Positions 46,251 through 54,439 of a stretch of 64,000 bases of DNA are shown piece by piece. The notes below the pieces were generated by a model. The model was given only the letters and a program-made list of their open reading frames with translations. It did no database searches and was not told the DNA's origin. The stretch's first letter is position 1, and each line of letters starts with the position of its first letter. Made by a program: the position numbers and the translations under genes. Source of the stretch: Saccharicrinis fermentans DSM 9555 = JCM 21142 (GTDB lineage Bacteria; Bacteroidota; Bacteroidia; Bacteroidales; Marinilabiliaceae); assembly GCF_000517085.1 (NCBI RefSeq), contig NZ_KI912107.1, positions 2,911,980-2,975,979 of the forward strand, in the 5' to 3' direction.

Positions 46251-46700
46251 CTACAGATAAGGTACATTTTCCTTCTCCGGTTGAAACATTATTTTTTCAA
46301 CAAAAAGCTTCTGTTTTGAGTTATGATGTTGCACCTGTAAACATTCACTCTCTCTAGATCCAATACAAGCTAAACCCAGAAGACTATACACCGAAATATC
46401 ATGCCTACCATGAATCTTTTCGGGTAATACAATTTTCACCAACTGCCTTTGATGATCAGCATTGGCAAGTAACACCTCCGAGTTTAGAGTCACCACATCC
46501 TTTGGAATATCGTTAGAATCATATTTCACGCTATTAACTGCAAATAAATAAAGTCTATGCAAACTAGAAGGGCTCACGTGCGCTTTCCCCACATCCTCTC
46601 TTAACAAATGCATAATCTTATCATAATCTTTATGTGTAATCGCTTTCTCATTCCATGAAAAAACCTTTCCATTTTGTTGTACTATCTGTTTTATCGCCAT
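46251..46700 (-). CDS. Diverged GreA/GreB C-terminal-domain (Rnk-like) protein
   Basis: 149 residues from ATG 46700 (MAIKQIVQQNGKVFSWNEKA). ITHKDYDKIMHLL and PKDVVTLNSEVLLANADHQR then VYSLLGLACIGSRES parallel the neighbouring Rnk-like protein block by block, but key positions differ: SPLG is SLLG and the GD pair before the last strand is lost. It probably arose by duplication and may bind RNA polymerase differently. The frame extends upstream only from a TTG. A long REP/MITE copy separates the two genes. Confidence 0.6.
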   Translation of the reverse strand: MAIKQIVQQNGKVFSWNEKAITHKDYDKIMHLLREDVGKAHVSPSSLHRLYLFAVNSVKYDSNDIPKDVVTLNSEVLLANADHQRQLVKIVLPEKIHGRHDISVYSLLGLACIGSRESECLQVQHHNSKQKLFVEKIMFQPEKENVPYL

Positions 46701-46945
46701 GTCATCATATTTTAAATGATTATTCAAACATTAAAATCGTATGCGATTTATTTCATATCGTTTCCGATACTAAATTAATAAATAATTGCATTTCCTCCTA
46801 AAATTCTGCTACGATTAAATGAATAAGGGCTCTTTAATTAATATGCTATTTTATCTATTATATTTGCGTAGCAAACAATATGCCGAAAAATCGATTACGA
46901 TGTAATATATAACGATTACGACTTATGTTTGCCCTTTAATTTATT

Positions 46946-47659
46946 ATGATAAAAAATATGGACGGGAAATATGATGTCATAAAAAAACTGATTGATTTAT
47001 GGGAAAGTTATGAAAATGAATCTCCTGACGAACAGGATCTTTTAAATTTTTCGGAATGGGTGGTAGAACAAATCAAAGACAAAAGCATTGACAATACCCA
47101 ATTTCACCCCCAACGGGAGTTACATTCACATCCGGAAACAGTGGCCTTCCTTAACAAACTAGGACCGGGTTCCCGATTTCAGGAGTACATATTAAGAATA
47201 GCACGCTTTGAAGAATTTTACATACGAAAGTACCTTATTGATCTTCCTTTAAATTCTCGCTTAGAGTATCTATTTCTATTTACCATTGGCAACATTGAAA
47301 AAGCCCGAAAGACCGATCTTATCAACATTCATCTGGTGGAATACACAACAGGAATGGACACAATCAGACGCTTGGTTAAAAACAAATTACTCCACGAACT
47401 ACCTGACGAACAAGACAAAAGGGCTAAAATACTCATACTAACAAAAGAGGGAGGAGAAATCTTAAAGAAAGCCAACAAACGTATTGAAGAAGCGAGAAAT
47501 ATGTTTTTAGCATGTATCAGCCCCAATAAATGGAAAAAAACACTATCGGTTCTAAATGAGATTGATGAATTTCATAGTAATATTTATTTTAATCATTACG
47601 ATAAACCCTATGCCGAAATTTCCAATCTCATGGATTCTTTAAAACACCTTCATAAATAA
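46946..47659 (+). CDS. MarR-like winged-helix regulator
   Basis: 237 residues. A ~90-residue N-terminal extension (KLIDLWESYENESPDEQDLL) precedes a winged helix: LEYLFLFTIGNIEKARKTDL, VEYTTGMDTIRRLVKNKLLH and LPDEQDKRAKILILTKEGGE, the wing with Asp/Arg as in MarR. The effector is unknown. It is followed after 17 bp by an outer-membrane protein gene and then plsC, which it may control (inference). It is divergent from the diverged Rnk-like gene. Confidence 0.75.
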   Translation: MIKNMDGKYDVIKKLIDLWESYENESPDEQDLLNFSEWVVEQIKDKSIDNTQFHPQRELHSHPETVAFLNKLGPGSRFQEYILRIARFEEFYIRKYLIDLPLNSRLEYLFLFTIGNIEKARKTDLINIHLVEYTTGMDTIRRLVKNKLLHELPDEQDKRAKILILTKEGGEILKKANKRIEEARNMFLACISPNKWKKTLSVLNEIDEFHSNIYFNHYDKPYAEISNLMDSLKHLHK

Positions 47660-47676
47660 AAACAAATTTTAAACAC

Positions 47677-48228
47677 ATGAGAAGATTATTACTGACCACC
47701 GCCATTGTAATATTGGCCATCCAAGCACAAGCACAAATTTTCGGCACAGGCCAAACCTTATCTCCCCATAAATTCAACCTTGGCATCATGCCCTCAGCCA
47801 TGATCTATAATGGAGAGAATCAATACACCTTATATTTACAGGCCGGCTATGGTTTAAGCTCGGGCATTGATCTTGCACTCAGACTAAACCTATTAGATGA
47901 AGAAAGCTATTTAGGTGCCGATCTGGAATTTGCCCTCAAAAAAAACCTATCTATTTCCACAGGATTTCACAGCTTTAACCACAATTTCGGTCTTGATTTT
48001 ACCGGAATGTTCACTTTCCCACTCACTTCGACGGCTCGGTTCACTTCGGGCTTAGACATGGATATTATTTTTTTGGAAGGAGAAAACATTGCACCGCTTT
48101 GGATTCCATTAAACTTTGAGGTAGACATCAAAAGAAATATAGCTTTTATGTTAGAAGCAGACATCGATACGCGGTTGTTTGACAAAAGCTATCATCTTAT
48201 TTCAGGCGGTTTACAATTTTATTTTTAA
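47677..48228 (+). CDS. Small outer-membrane beta-barrel protein, unknown
   Basis: 183 residues with a signal peptide (cut near AQAQ) and alternating amphipathic strands (GYGLSSGIDLALRLNLL, LGADLEFALKKNLSISTGFH) ending in LISGGLQFYF with terminal Phe, the usual C-terminal signature of outer-membrane barrels. About 8-10 strands. No family recognised. It sits between a MarR-like regulator and an acyltransferase. Confidence 0.65.
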   Translation: MRRLLLTTAIVILAIQAQAQIFGTGQTLSPHKFNLGIMPSAMIYNGENQYTLYLQAGYGLSSGIDLALRLNLLDEESYLGADLEFALKKNLSISTGFHSFNHNFGLDFTGMFTFPLTSTARFTSGLDMDIIFLEGENIAPLWIPLNFEVDIKRNIAFMLEADIDTRLFDKSYHLISGGLQFYF

Positions 48229-48279
48229 CCGTATAAAAACAATCAATTACATTTATAACTCATTTACATCCAAAACTCT

Positions 48280-49014
48280 ATGCTTATTCTTTCTTACATT
48301 TTCTCAGTCATCTATTGGCTTTATTTTGGGTTTTTACTGGTGGTATTTCACGTGATCCAAATTATATGCCAATACATAGGTGGTTACGAACTAAGAAAAA
48401 AATCGGTTGATCTCCTCAATTTTCTATTGTTATATGGTTTAGTTATAGTTGGTGTCCGTATTAAGTTTGTAGGATTTGAGAACTTACCCCAAGACTGCCC
48501 TCTGATCATTACCTCCAATCACCAAAGCACCTTTGATATTCCCCCAATTGTCTGGGGCTTTCGAAAACACCATCCCAAATTTGTGTCTAAAAAAGAATTG
48601 GGGAAAGGCATACCTAGCATCTCATACAATTTAAGACACAGTGGATCAGCCCTTATCGACAGAAAGAATCCAAGACAAGCCATGATGGAGATTGCCAGGT
48701 TAGGCCAGCACATTGAAAAAGAAAACTACAGCGCCAGCATTTTTCCTGAAGGAACCAGAAGCAAAAGCGGAACCCTTAAAAAGTTTCAACATGCCGGCAT
48801 CGCTGCTCTAGTAAAAAAGGCACCTTCCGCCAAGGTTGTACCATTGGTTATTGATGGCAATAGTACATTAACCAAGCATGGAGACTTCCCTTTAAACTTT
48901 GGAACCAAACTCACATTCACTGCACTACCTGCCATTGACCCTCAAGAAAAAGATGTGAAAAAAATAGCCTCCGAAGTAGAAAATTTAATAAAACACAACT
49001 TAAATCAAGCATAA
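48280..49014 (+). CDS. plsC: 1-acyl-sn-glycerol-3-phosphate acyltransferase
   Basis: Converts lysophosphatidate to phosphatidate at the inner membrane. The catalytic NHQSTFDIP (HxxxxD) lies near residue 80 and the acceptor motif FPEGTRSKSG near residue 160; VVPLVIDG follows. One hydrophobic N-terminal segment anchors it. Its 244 residues are normal. Confidence 0.9.
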   Translation: MLILSYIFSVIYWLYFGFLLVVFHVIQIICQYIGGYELRKKSVDLLNFLLLYGLVIVGVRIKFVGFENLPQDCPLIITSNHQSTFDIPPIVWGFRKHHPKFVSKKELGKGIPSISYNLRHSGSALIDRKNPRQAMMEIARLGQHIEKENYSASIFPEGTRSKSGTLKKFQHAGIAALVKKAPSAKVVPLVIDGNSTLTKHGDFPLNFGTKLTFTALPAIDPQEKDVKKIASEVENLIKHNLNQA

Positions 49015-49284
49015 GATGATTATCGACGTTTAAGTCATATTTATTTTTTTATGATATTTGTCAATTATTTTAATAAATCCAGTAACCTTTAAAATATATT
49101 TATGTATTATCCATTTGTTATTTGTATGAAAGCTTCTTAATCTATGTTTCAAATGCATATTTCGAATATCAGAAGAAAACCTTACTAATAATCACTCTGA
49201 ATAAAAAAATACAGGTCAGAACCACCCCAATTAAGAGTAGTACCAAAACAAACAGACTAATATAAACGTTTAATCATTTACAAA

Positions 49285-49692
49285 ATGGAACTTATTAAAT
49301 GGACAAATGACCTTAAGTTAGGCATTGAAAGCATTGATCAACAACACAAAAAACTAGTTGACATGATCAATGATTTTTATGCAATGATTGCAAAAAAATC
49401 GAACAAAGAACTGATTGCCAAACTCATTAAGGATATGAAAGAATATACGGTGGATCATTTCGAAACCGAAGAAGCTTATTTTCGACAATATGACTTTGAA
49501 GGGTTTGCAGAACACAAAGCTGAACATCAGGATTTTGTAGATAAAGTGATTGATTTAGAAAACAGATATCTGAATGGAAGGTTGATTTTATCATTTGAGA
49601 TCACCAACTTTTTGAAAGCGTGGATCACCAACCACATACAAGGTTCCGACGCCCAATATGTAGATCTTCTAAAATCCAAAGGTGTAGCTTAA
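49285..49692 (+). CDS. Bacteriohemerythrin
   Basis: 135-residue four-helix oxygen-binding protein with a di-iron site. Ligands visible: IDQQHKKL, VDHFETEE, FAEHKAEHQDF and WITNHIQGSDAQY, matching the H...HxxxE...HxxxH...HxxxxD pattern in order. It stores or senses oxygen, useful in a facultative or microaerobic cell. Single gene; its stop overlaps the start of a REP-like repeat. Confidence 0.93.
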   Translation: MELIKWTNDLKLGIESIDQQHKKLVDMINDFYAMIAKKSNKELIAKLIKDMKEYTVDHFETEEAYFRQYDFEGFAEHKAEHQDFVDKVIDLENRYLNGRLILSFEITNFLKAWITNHIQGSDAQYVDLLKSKGVA

Positions 49693-49745
49693 ACCCAAGT
49701 GATATATTAGAACTTTGCTATGGTTTTTCCAATACATCTTTTAAG
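49691..49745. repeat. REP/MITE family 1, degenerate compact copy
   Basis: AAACCCAAGTGATATATTAG then AACTTTGCTA, and TTTTTCCAATACATCTTTTA at the right, follow the family pattern with several changes. Confidence 0.45.
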
Positions 49746-49753
49746 ATAAAACG

Positions 49754-49788
49754 AAGGAGGGGCACAATATTGCGCCCCTCCTTTGTTT
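49754..49788. terminator. Convergent terminator between hemerythrin and acyl-activating fusion genes
   Basis: AAGGAGGGGC and GCCCCTCCTT form a perfect 10-bp GC-rich stem followed by TTGTTTCTT. Confidence 0.8.
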
Positions 49789-49839
49789 CTTAATCTCTTT
49801 TTTCACATTACCTCCATAGCATCATTAGCTACGTCGGAC

Positions 49840-52329
49840 TTATTCTCCAAGTCTAACACGACTCACATTCAATTGCTTACTAATCTTACTATGCACAGCA
49901 TTGGAAATATTTTCATAAGTCTCAGCCCCCGGCATAACAGGTTCCAAAAATTCAACGATCACCTTTTTAAAGGGTTTTGGAAATTTACTCCCCTTAGGTA
50001 AAGCATCATAAGCTCCTTTGATAGAAACAGGTACAATAGGAACATTCAACTCACGACTTAAAATAGCGAAAGTTTTCTTGAAGTCGCCAATATTCCCTGT
50101 CTTCGTACGAGTTCCTTCAGGGAAAATAATCAGGTTCTTTTTTTTCTTCAGGGCCTCGCCCATTTTTTGAATAGATTCTTTTAGATCCTTATTCAAATCC
50201 ATCACAATAACATGATGTCGATTAGCAATAAACTTAAGCCATCTTGTATTTACATGCTTTTCTTTGGCGTAGAAATACGTATTCTTAATCACATTGTTCC
50301 TTAAAAAAGAGGCCACAAATAGCCCATCAAAATAACTTTGATGATTAGGAGCTATAATACATGGCTCATCCGGGATATTCTTTAAACCCTTTCCTTTTAA
50401 TCCAAAGTACAAACTAAAGAAGGCCTTTGACAGTTTAACCAAGGCTCTACCGGTAAACCAGGTTTTAGGAAGCGACAAATTCACTTTTTCTTTTAATATC
50501 CTTGTCCAGTCTATCTTCTCCACCTCCATCTTACTTCGGTGTTCATGAATATACTGGCTCAGGTCATAGACACTTTTAAACCTTACTTGTTCACTAGGGT
50601 CTACGTCCACTCCAAAAGATGACTTTAAAAACACCTGCAAACTTACCTTATCCAACGAGTCCAATCCCAAATCCATTTCCAGATGGTGTTGAGGCAATAC
50701 TTTTTTCCCTTTTTCCTGAGTCAAGTATTCTGAAATGATATTAAACTCCTGACTCTCCACTTTCAATTCAGCCACTTCCTCTACTTCATCCACAAGCTCT
50801 AAAGCAGCTAATTTGAATCGTCGTATTTTACCCAACCTTGTTCTTGGTAGCTCTCCATCATAAACCGTAAAATCTGTCACTTTTTTATAGGATGAGCAGC
50901 CCTTATTATATACATCAAAGACTTTCCACTTAAGCTCCTGATGTAATTCATGCGCATCTTTAAATTGCATTTTCAATTCATGCGATGGCACAACAATTGC
51001 CTTAAACTGATCACCCGATTGATAAACACCTACCTCTGCAACAAAAGCAGCATAACGCTCCAGCTTTGTTTCAATCTCAACTGGGTTAATATTTTTTCCA
51101 TTGGACAGGATCAAAATCTCCTTTTTACGTCCTGTGATATGCAAAAATCCATTCTCATCAAAATGTCCCAGATCACCGGTATACAACCAACCGTCCTTCA
51201 ACACCTCGGCTGTTTCTTCGGATCGGTTATAATAACCTTTCATAATATTTTCGCCCTTAGCAACAATCTCACCATCACGAATCTCAACATCACATTTAGG
51301 CAGGACAAATCCTGGAGAACCAACCTTTATATGCCCCGGGCGGGTAAAAGTAATCATGGGCGATGCCTCTGTCATACCATAACCTTCCAACACATCAAAA
51401 CCTAAGGTCTTATAATCTCTACCCACAACCTGATCCAGCGCAGCTCCTCCGCACACCATAAAACGAATACTCCCACCAAACTTTTTATGAACCGTACCAA
51501 AAACAAATTTAGAAAACGCTTTCGAATTTACTTTCTCAGCCAAAGAAAACAAGGCTCCGGCCACCTTACTCTTATTTATTTTATCTTTTACTCCTTTATG
51601 TATAGCTGAATATAAGCGAGGAACACCTAGTAGCAAAGTAATCTTATTGTCTTGAAGCGTCTTAATAATATCATCTGAGGCCATAGAAGGAGGAATGGCA
51701 GCCATGGCTCCCATATACATAGGCAATATCATGTTTCCAACCAAACCAAAAATATGATGAAGCGGTAACAACATCATGACTCTATCATCTGCTTGATAAA
51801 TTTTTACATCTCTCGAGACGCCCAACATATTGGCCAAGAGGTTGGCATAAGATAACATCACCCCTTTAGGATTACCTGTAGTACCTGAAGTATAAATCAC
51901 AACTGCCGTATCGTCCTCGTTTTGGGGCTCAATAATAGGAAACTCTGAAAAACGATCCGCATTTTGGTCTTCATAATCTTCAATAGTAAAAACCTTAGGT
52001 TGATAGTCTAATTTCTTAGCCGCTTCTTGATAATCAGCCATCTTTGCCGCCGACACAAAAACAATCTCTGGTTTGCAATCATTTAAAATATAGGCCACTT
52101 CACTGACCGTACTCATGAAATCAACCGGAACAACCATGGCGTTATTGTTCCATGCCGAATAAAAACTATATACCCACCCTTCCCGATTCTCTGAAAAGAT
52201 GCCCACTTTGTTTGTTTCTGATGCCTTATATAATGAAGAATATAATTGTACCTTCTTACCTAACTCGTTATATGTAACCGTCTTTCCAGACTTTACCAGA
52301 GCCGTTTTATCTCCCTGTTTTAAAAACAT
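49840..52329 (-). CDS. Acyl-activating enzyme - acyl carrier - acyltransferase fusion
   Basis: 829 residues, three modules. Residues ~1-510 are an AMP-forming acyl ligase (VVIYTSGTTGNPKGVMLSYA; YGMTEASPMITF; YTGDLGHFDENGFLHITGRK; C-terminal Lys region RTRLGKIRR). Residues ~535-610 are a carrier domain with the phosphopantetheine Ser in MDLGLDSLDKVSLQVF. Residues ~635-829 are a PlsC-type acyltransferase (APNHQSYFDG; FPEGTRTKTG). The chain could activate a fatty acid, load it on its own carrier and transfer it to a lysophospholipid, functionally like Aas but with the module order reversed and a built-in carrier. Confidence 0.9.
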   Translation of the reverse strand: MFLKQGDKTALVKSGKTVTYNELGKKVQLYSSLYKASETNKVGIFSENREGWVYSFYSAWNNNAMVVPVDFMSTVSEVAYILNDCKPEIVFVSAAKMADYQEAAKKLDYQPKVFTIEDYEDQNADRFSEFPIIEPQNEDDTAVVIYTSGTTGNPKGVMLSYANLLANMLGVSRDVKIYQADDRVMMLLPLHHIFGLVGNMILPMYMGAMAAIPPSMASDDIIKTLQDNKITLLLGVPRLYSAIHKGVKDKINKSKVAGALFSLAEKVNSKAFSKFVFGTVHKKFGGSIRFMVCGGAALDQVVGRDYKTLGFDVLEGYGMTEASPMITFTRPGHIKVGSPGFVLPKCDVEIRDGEIVAKGENIMKGYYNRSEETAEVLKDGWLYTGDLGHFDENGFLHITGRKKEILILSNGKNINPVEIETKLERYAAFVAEVGVYQSGDQFKAIVVPSHELKMQFKDAHELHQELKWKVFDVYNKGCSSYKKVTDFTVYDGELPRTRLGKIRRFKLAALELVDEVEEVAELKVESQEFNIISEYLTQEKGKKVLPQHHLEMDLGLDSLDKVSLQVFLKSSFGVDVDPSEQVRFKSVYDLSQYIHEHRSKMEVEKIDWTRILKEKVNLSLPKTWFTGRALVKLSKAFFSLYFGLKGKGLKNIPDEPCIIAPNHQSYFDGLFVASFLRNNVIKNTYFYAKEKHVNTRWLKFIANRHHVIVMDLNKDLKESIQKMGEALKKKKNLIIFPEGTRTKTGNIGDFKKTFAILSRELNVPIVPVSIKGAYDALPKGSKFPKPFKKVIVEFLEPVMPGAETYENISNAVHSKISKQLNVSRVRLGE

Positions 52330-52733
52330 TTTGTATTACTTGAATGAAAAATTATGAAGTATAATGTCGATAGATGAAAGAATAATTAGTTGTTAATTCG
52401 ATTTGTAAATCTGATCGCTATTATAAATTAATGCGTAAATAAACCTCCAAATATATATAAATTATTCACACATCACCTATTTTATTATTTAAACCGTGCA
52501 AAAAAAACCACCAAACTAATAAATAAATTGATAAGATTGTCAACCTAAAATTGTTTGATTTTTTACCATTATTGTTTTGTCCTTTTCATCCCCATTGACT
52601 AATTTTGAATAATCAACAAACACTCTATTTGAGAGAAATACATAAACCTGACATTGGCCTTGCGTGTTATTGGATACACAGGTGAATGAATGGAATTTGC
52701 ACAGACTAGTCAAGTTTTGGTAATTTTAAACAA
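52330..52733. other. Intergenic region upstream of leader element B
   Basis: 404 bp of AT-rich DNA between divergent genes. AAGTTTTG near 52711-52718 is a near match to the -7 element. Nothing else identified. Confidence 0.25.
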
Positions 52734-52829
52734 ATGAAGCGAGCCATAATAAAGTACTTCAAAAACAGGGAGATGATTATCTTTGGCGAGTTTCATATGA
52801 CCATTAAGAAACAAATTATAAACATATGA
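52734..52829 (+). repeat. GEFH leader element, copy B, with intact 31-aa leader ORF
   Basis: Starts ATGAAGCGAGCCATAATAAA. An open frame runs the whole length: MKRAIIKYFKNREMIIFGEF then HMTIKKQIINI, stop TGA overlapping the ATG of the DJ-1 gene (ATGA). Relative to copy A, six codons differ only at the third base. It may be a translated leader peptide coupled to the downstream gene. Confidence 0.6.
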
Positions 52830-53374
52830 AAAAGGTATATATTTTTCTAGCCGAAGGATTCGAAGAAATAGAAGCCATCACCCCAGTTGACGTGCTTCGC
52901 AGGGCAGAAATAGACGTCACAACAGTGTCGGTTTCCGATAAAAAAGAAGTAAAGGGTGCACACAACATTATGATTTATGCAGACCGTGTTTTTGACCAAT
53001 GTAATTTTTCAGATGCTGACTTGCTCGTACTTCCGGGAGGAATGCCTGGAACCCTAAACCTTAATAAAAAAGAGGCACTAAAAGAATTACTGGTTGATTT
53101 CTCCAAACAAGGAAAATTAATAGGTGCTATTTGCGCTGCCCCCATCGTCCTAGGAGGAAAAGGCTTGTTAAAAGGGAAAAATGCCACCTGCTATCCAGGG
53201 TTTGAAGATCAACTGACAGAAGCTAACCATACAGGTTCTCCATTGGAAGTGGCTGATAATATAGTTACTGCCAAAGGTGTTGGTGCAGCCATGAAATTCG
53301 CCCTGCAGTTAGTAGCCATGCTAAAGGGAGAAAAAGAAGCCGAAGATCTTGCACAGCAAATGGTCATCGAATAA
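52826..53374 (+). CDS. DJ-1/PfpI family protein
   Basis: 182 residues with the DJ-1 fold: VYIFLAEGFEEIEAITPVDV (conserved Glu), DADLLVLPGGMPGTLNL, and the nucleophile elbow LIGAICAAPIVLG with the redox-active Cys. DJ-1/YajL proteins act as oxidative-stress chaperones and are reported to have glyoxalase or deglycase activity. The start codon is the last ATG of leader element B. Followed by its own terminator. Confidence 0.92.
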   Translation: MKKVYIFLAEGFEEIEAITPVDVLRRAEIDVTTVSVSDKKEVKGAHNIMIYADRVFDQCNFSDADLLVLPGGMPGTLNLNKKEALKELLVDFSKQGKLIGAICAAPIVLGGKGLLKGKNATCYPGFEDQLTEANHTGSPLEVADNIVTAKGVGAAMKFALQLVAMLKGEKEAEDLAQQMVIE

Positions 53375-53401
53375 TATATCACATTACTCATCTAACAAAG
53401 C

Positions 53402-53439
53402 ATTCCCATAAAACACAAAACCATGTGCTTTATGGGAAT
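53402..53439 (+). terminator. Terminator after DJ-1 gene
   Basis: ATTCCCATAAA and TTTATGGGAAT stem with inner CACA/TGTG pairs. T-rich DNA follows. Confidence 0.65.
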
Positions 53440-53474
53440 ATATATATTCAATTTAGTCACGAGATACTAAGACA

Positions 53475-53930
53475 TCATTCGGATTTAACAATTTCACACT
53501 CCCAATAAACACCACTAATATCCGTAACCCTTAAGGCATATACTCCACGGGGTAGTTTTTCCAGTTTTTCATTTTTTAAACGCAATGTTGCTTTTGCGCC
53601 TAAGGGAACTATTAAACTATACTTACCTGGCTTTATTTTAACCACATAGTTGTTTAATATACTCTCTTTGCGCAAAGATGTTAAATCATCTTGACCATAA
53701 TGAAGCATCAAATTATTTCCTTTATCATACAAGTCAATACGAATGACCCAAGAGCCATAAACATCACTCCTTCAGTCCTATAAATATCAAAAGAAAGCGT
53801 ATTCTTATCAATTACACCTTCGGTAATCTCAATTTTTGGTTTCACTGATTTATTATGAAGCGTTCCCCATAGCCCTCCATGAAATACCTGATTGGTCATT
53901 AAGGCCATACCAAAAACAAGCAGAAATGAG
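53475..53930 (-). pseudogene. Frameshifted exported protein of unknown function
   Basis: Two overlapping minus-strand frames join into one product. The first gives a hydrophobic start (ASFLLVFGMALMTNQVF) then KIEITEGVIDKNTLSFDIYR-TEG. Near 53755-53762 a one-base loss shifts the frame, and the natural continuation VYGSWVIRIDLYDKGNNLML, HYGQDDLTSLRKES ... GVYALRVTDISGVYWECEIV follows. No ATG with a good signal peptide is present upstream: the frame is closed by a TAG, next to a repeat remnant. Family unknown. Confidence 0.55.
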
Positions 53931-53949
53931 GCGTAACTCCACTATGGTG

Positions 53950-54030
53950 CATGAAAACAAGTTAACCAGTAACTTGGTGGGCCGCAATTTTTATTCACAA
54001 TAGATATCACTCATGCATTTTTCGGGTTTA
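53950..54030. repeat. REP/MITE family 1, right-half copy
   Basis: AAGTTAACCAGTAACTTGGT then GGGCCGCAATTTTTATTC and CATGCATTTTTCGGGTTTAA align with the right half of the 46033 copy. It ends 6 bp before a promoter element. Confidence 0.5.
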
Positions 54031-54035
54031 ATGAT

Positions 54036-54043
54036 TACTTTTG
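54036..54043 (+). promoter_or_regulatory. Promoter -7 element upstream of leader element A
   Basis: TACTTTTG matches TAnnTTTG, 28 bp before the leader ORF. Confidence 0.5.
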
Positions 54044-54070
54044 CCACAAACGAAAAACGAATTTGAGTAC

Positions 54071-54164
54071 ATGAAACAAGCCATGATAAAATATTTCTCG
54101 CACAGGAGAATGATTCATTTCGGCGAATTCCATATGACCATTGAAAGATAAATATAAACACATG
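54071..54164 (+). repeat. GEFH leader element, copy A, with intact 26-aa leader ORF
   Basis: ATGAAACAAGCCATGATAAA ... ends AAATATAAACACATG, the last ATG being the start of the CxxC protein gene. The frame 54071-54151 encodes MKQAMIKYFSHRRMIHFGEF then HMTIER. A promoter element lies just upstream, so the leader ORF would be near the 5' end of the mRNA. Confidence 0.6.
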
Positions 54165-54344
54165 AAAAGCAATTTAGCTAAGAAATGTTTTGTCTGCGAA
54201 AAAGAACTGGATCAGGTAGTTCACAAGAACAAAGTAACCCTCCTTCCCGTTTGTAATGAATGCAAAGGTTCTGTCCGGGAAAAAGCCAAAGAACAAGAAA
54301 TGCTGGACTCCTTGGCCGACGGCTTTGTCTGTGGATGTATATAA
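54162..54344 (+). CDS. Small four-cysteine zinc-ribbon-like protein
   Basis: 60 residues: KKCFVCEKELDQ and LLPVCNECKGSVR give two CxxC pairs spaced ~20 residues apart, as in a zinc ribbon, with CGC near the C-terminus. No further homology recognised. It probably forms a transcript with the ABC-F gene 96 bp downstream. Start is the ATG at the end of leader element A; an upstream in-frame ATG at 54141 would lie within the leader. Confidence 0.6.
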   Translation: MKSNLAKKCFVCEKELDQVVHKNKVTLLPVCNECKGSVREKAKEQEMLDSLADGFVCGCI

Positions 54345-54439
54345 ATTATTCAGGCGGGCGATACACAAGAACAATATCAAAAAGCTCCCTACATTTATTT
54401 TAAGCGATGGGCATTGCCCATTACAACAAGCACATAACT

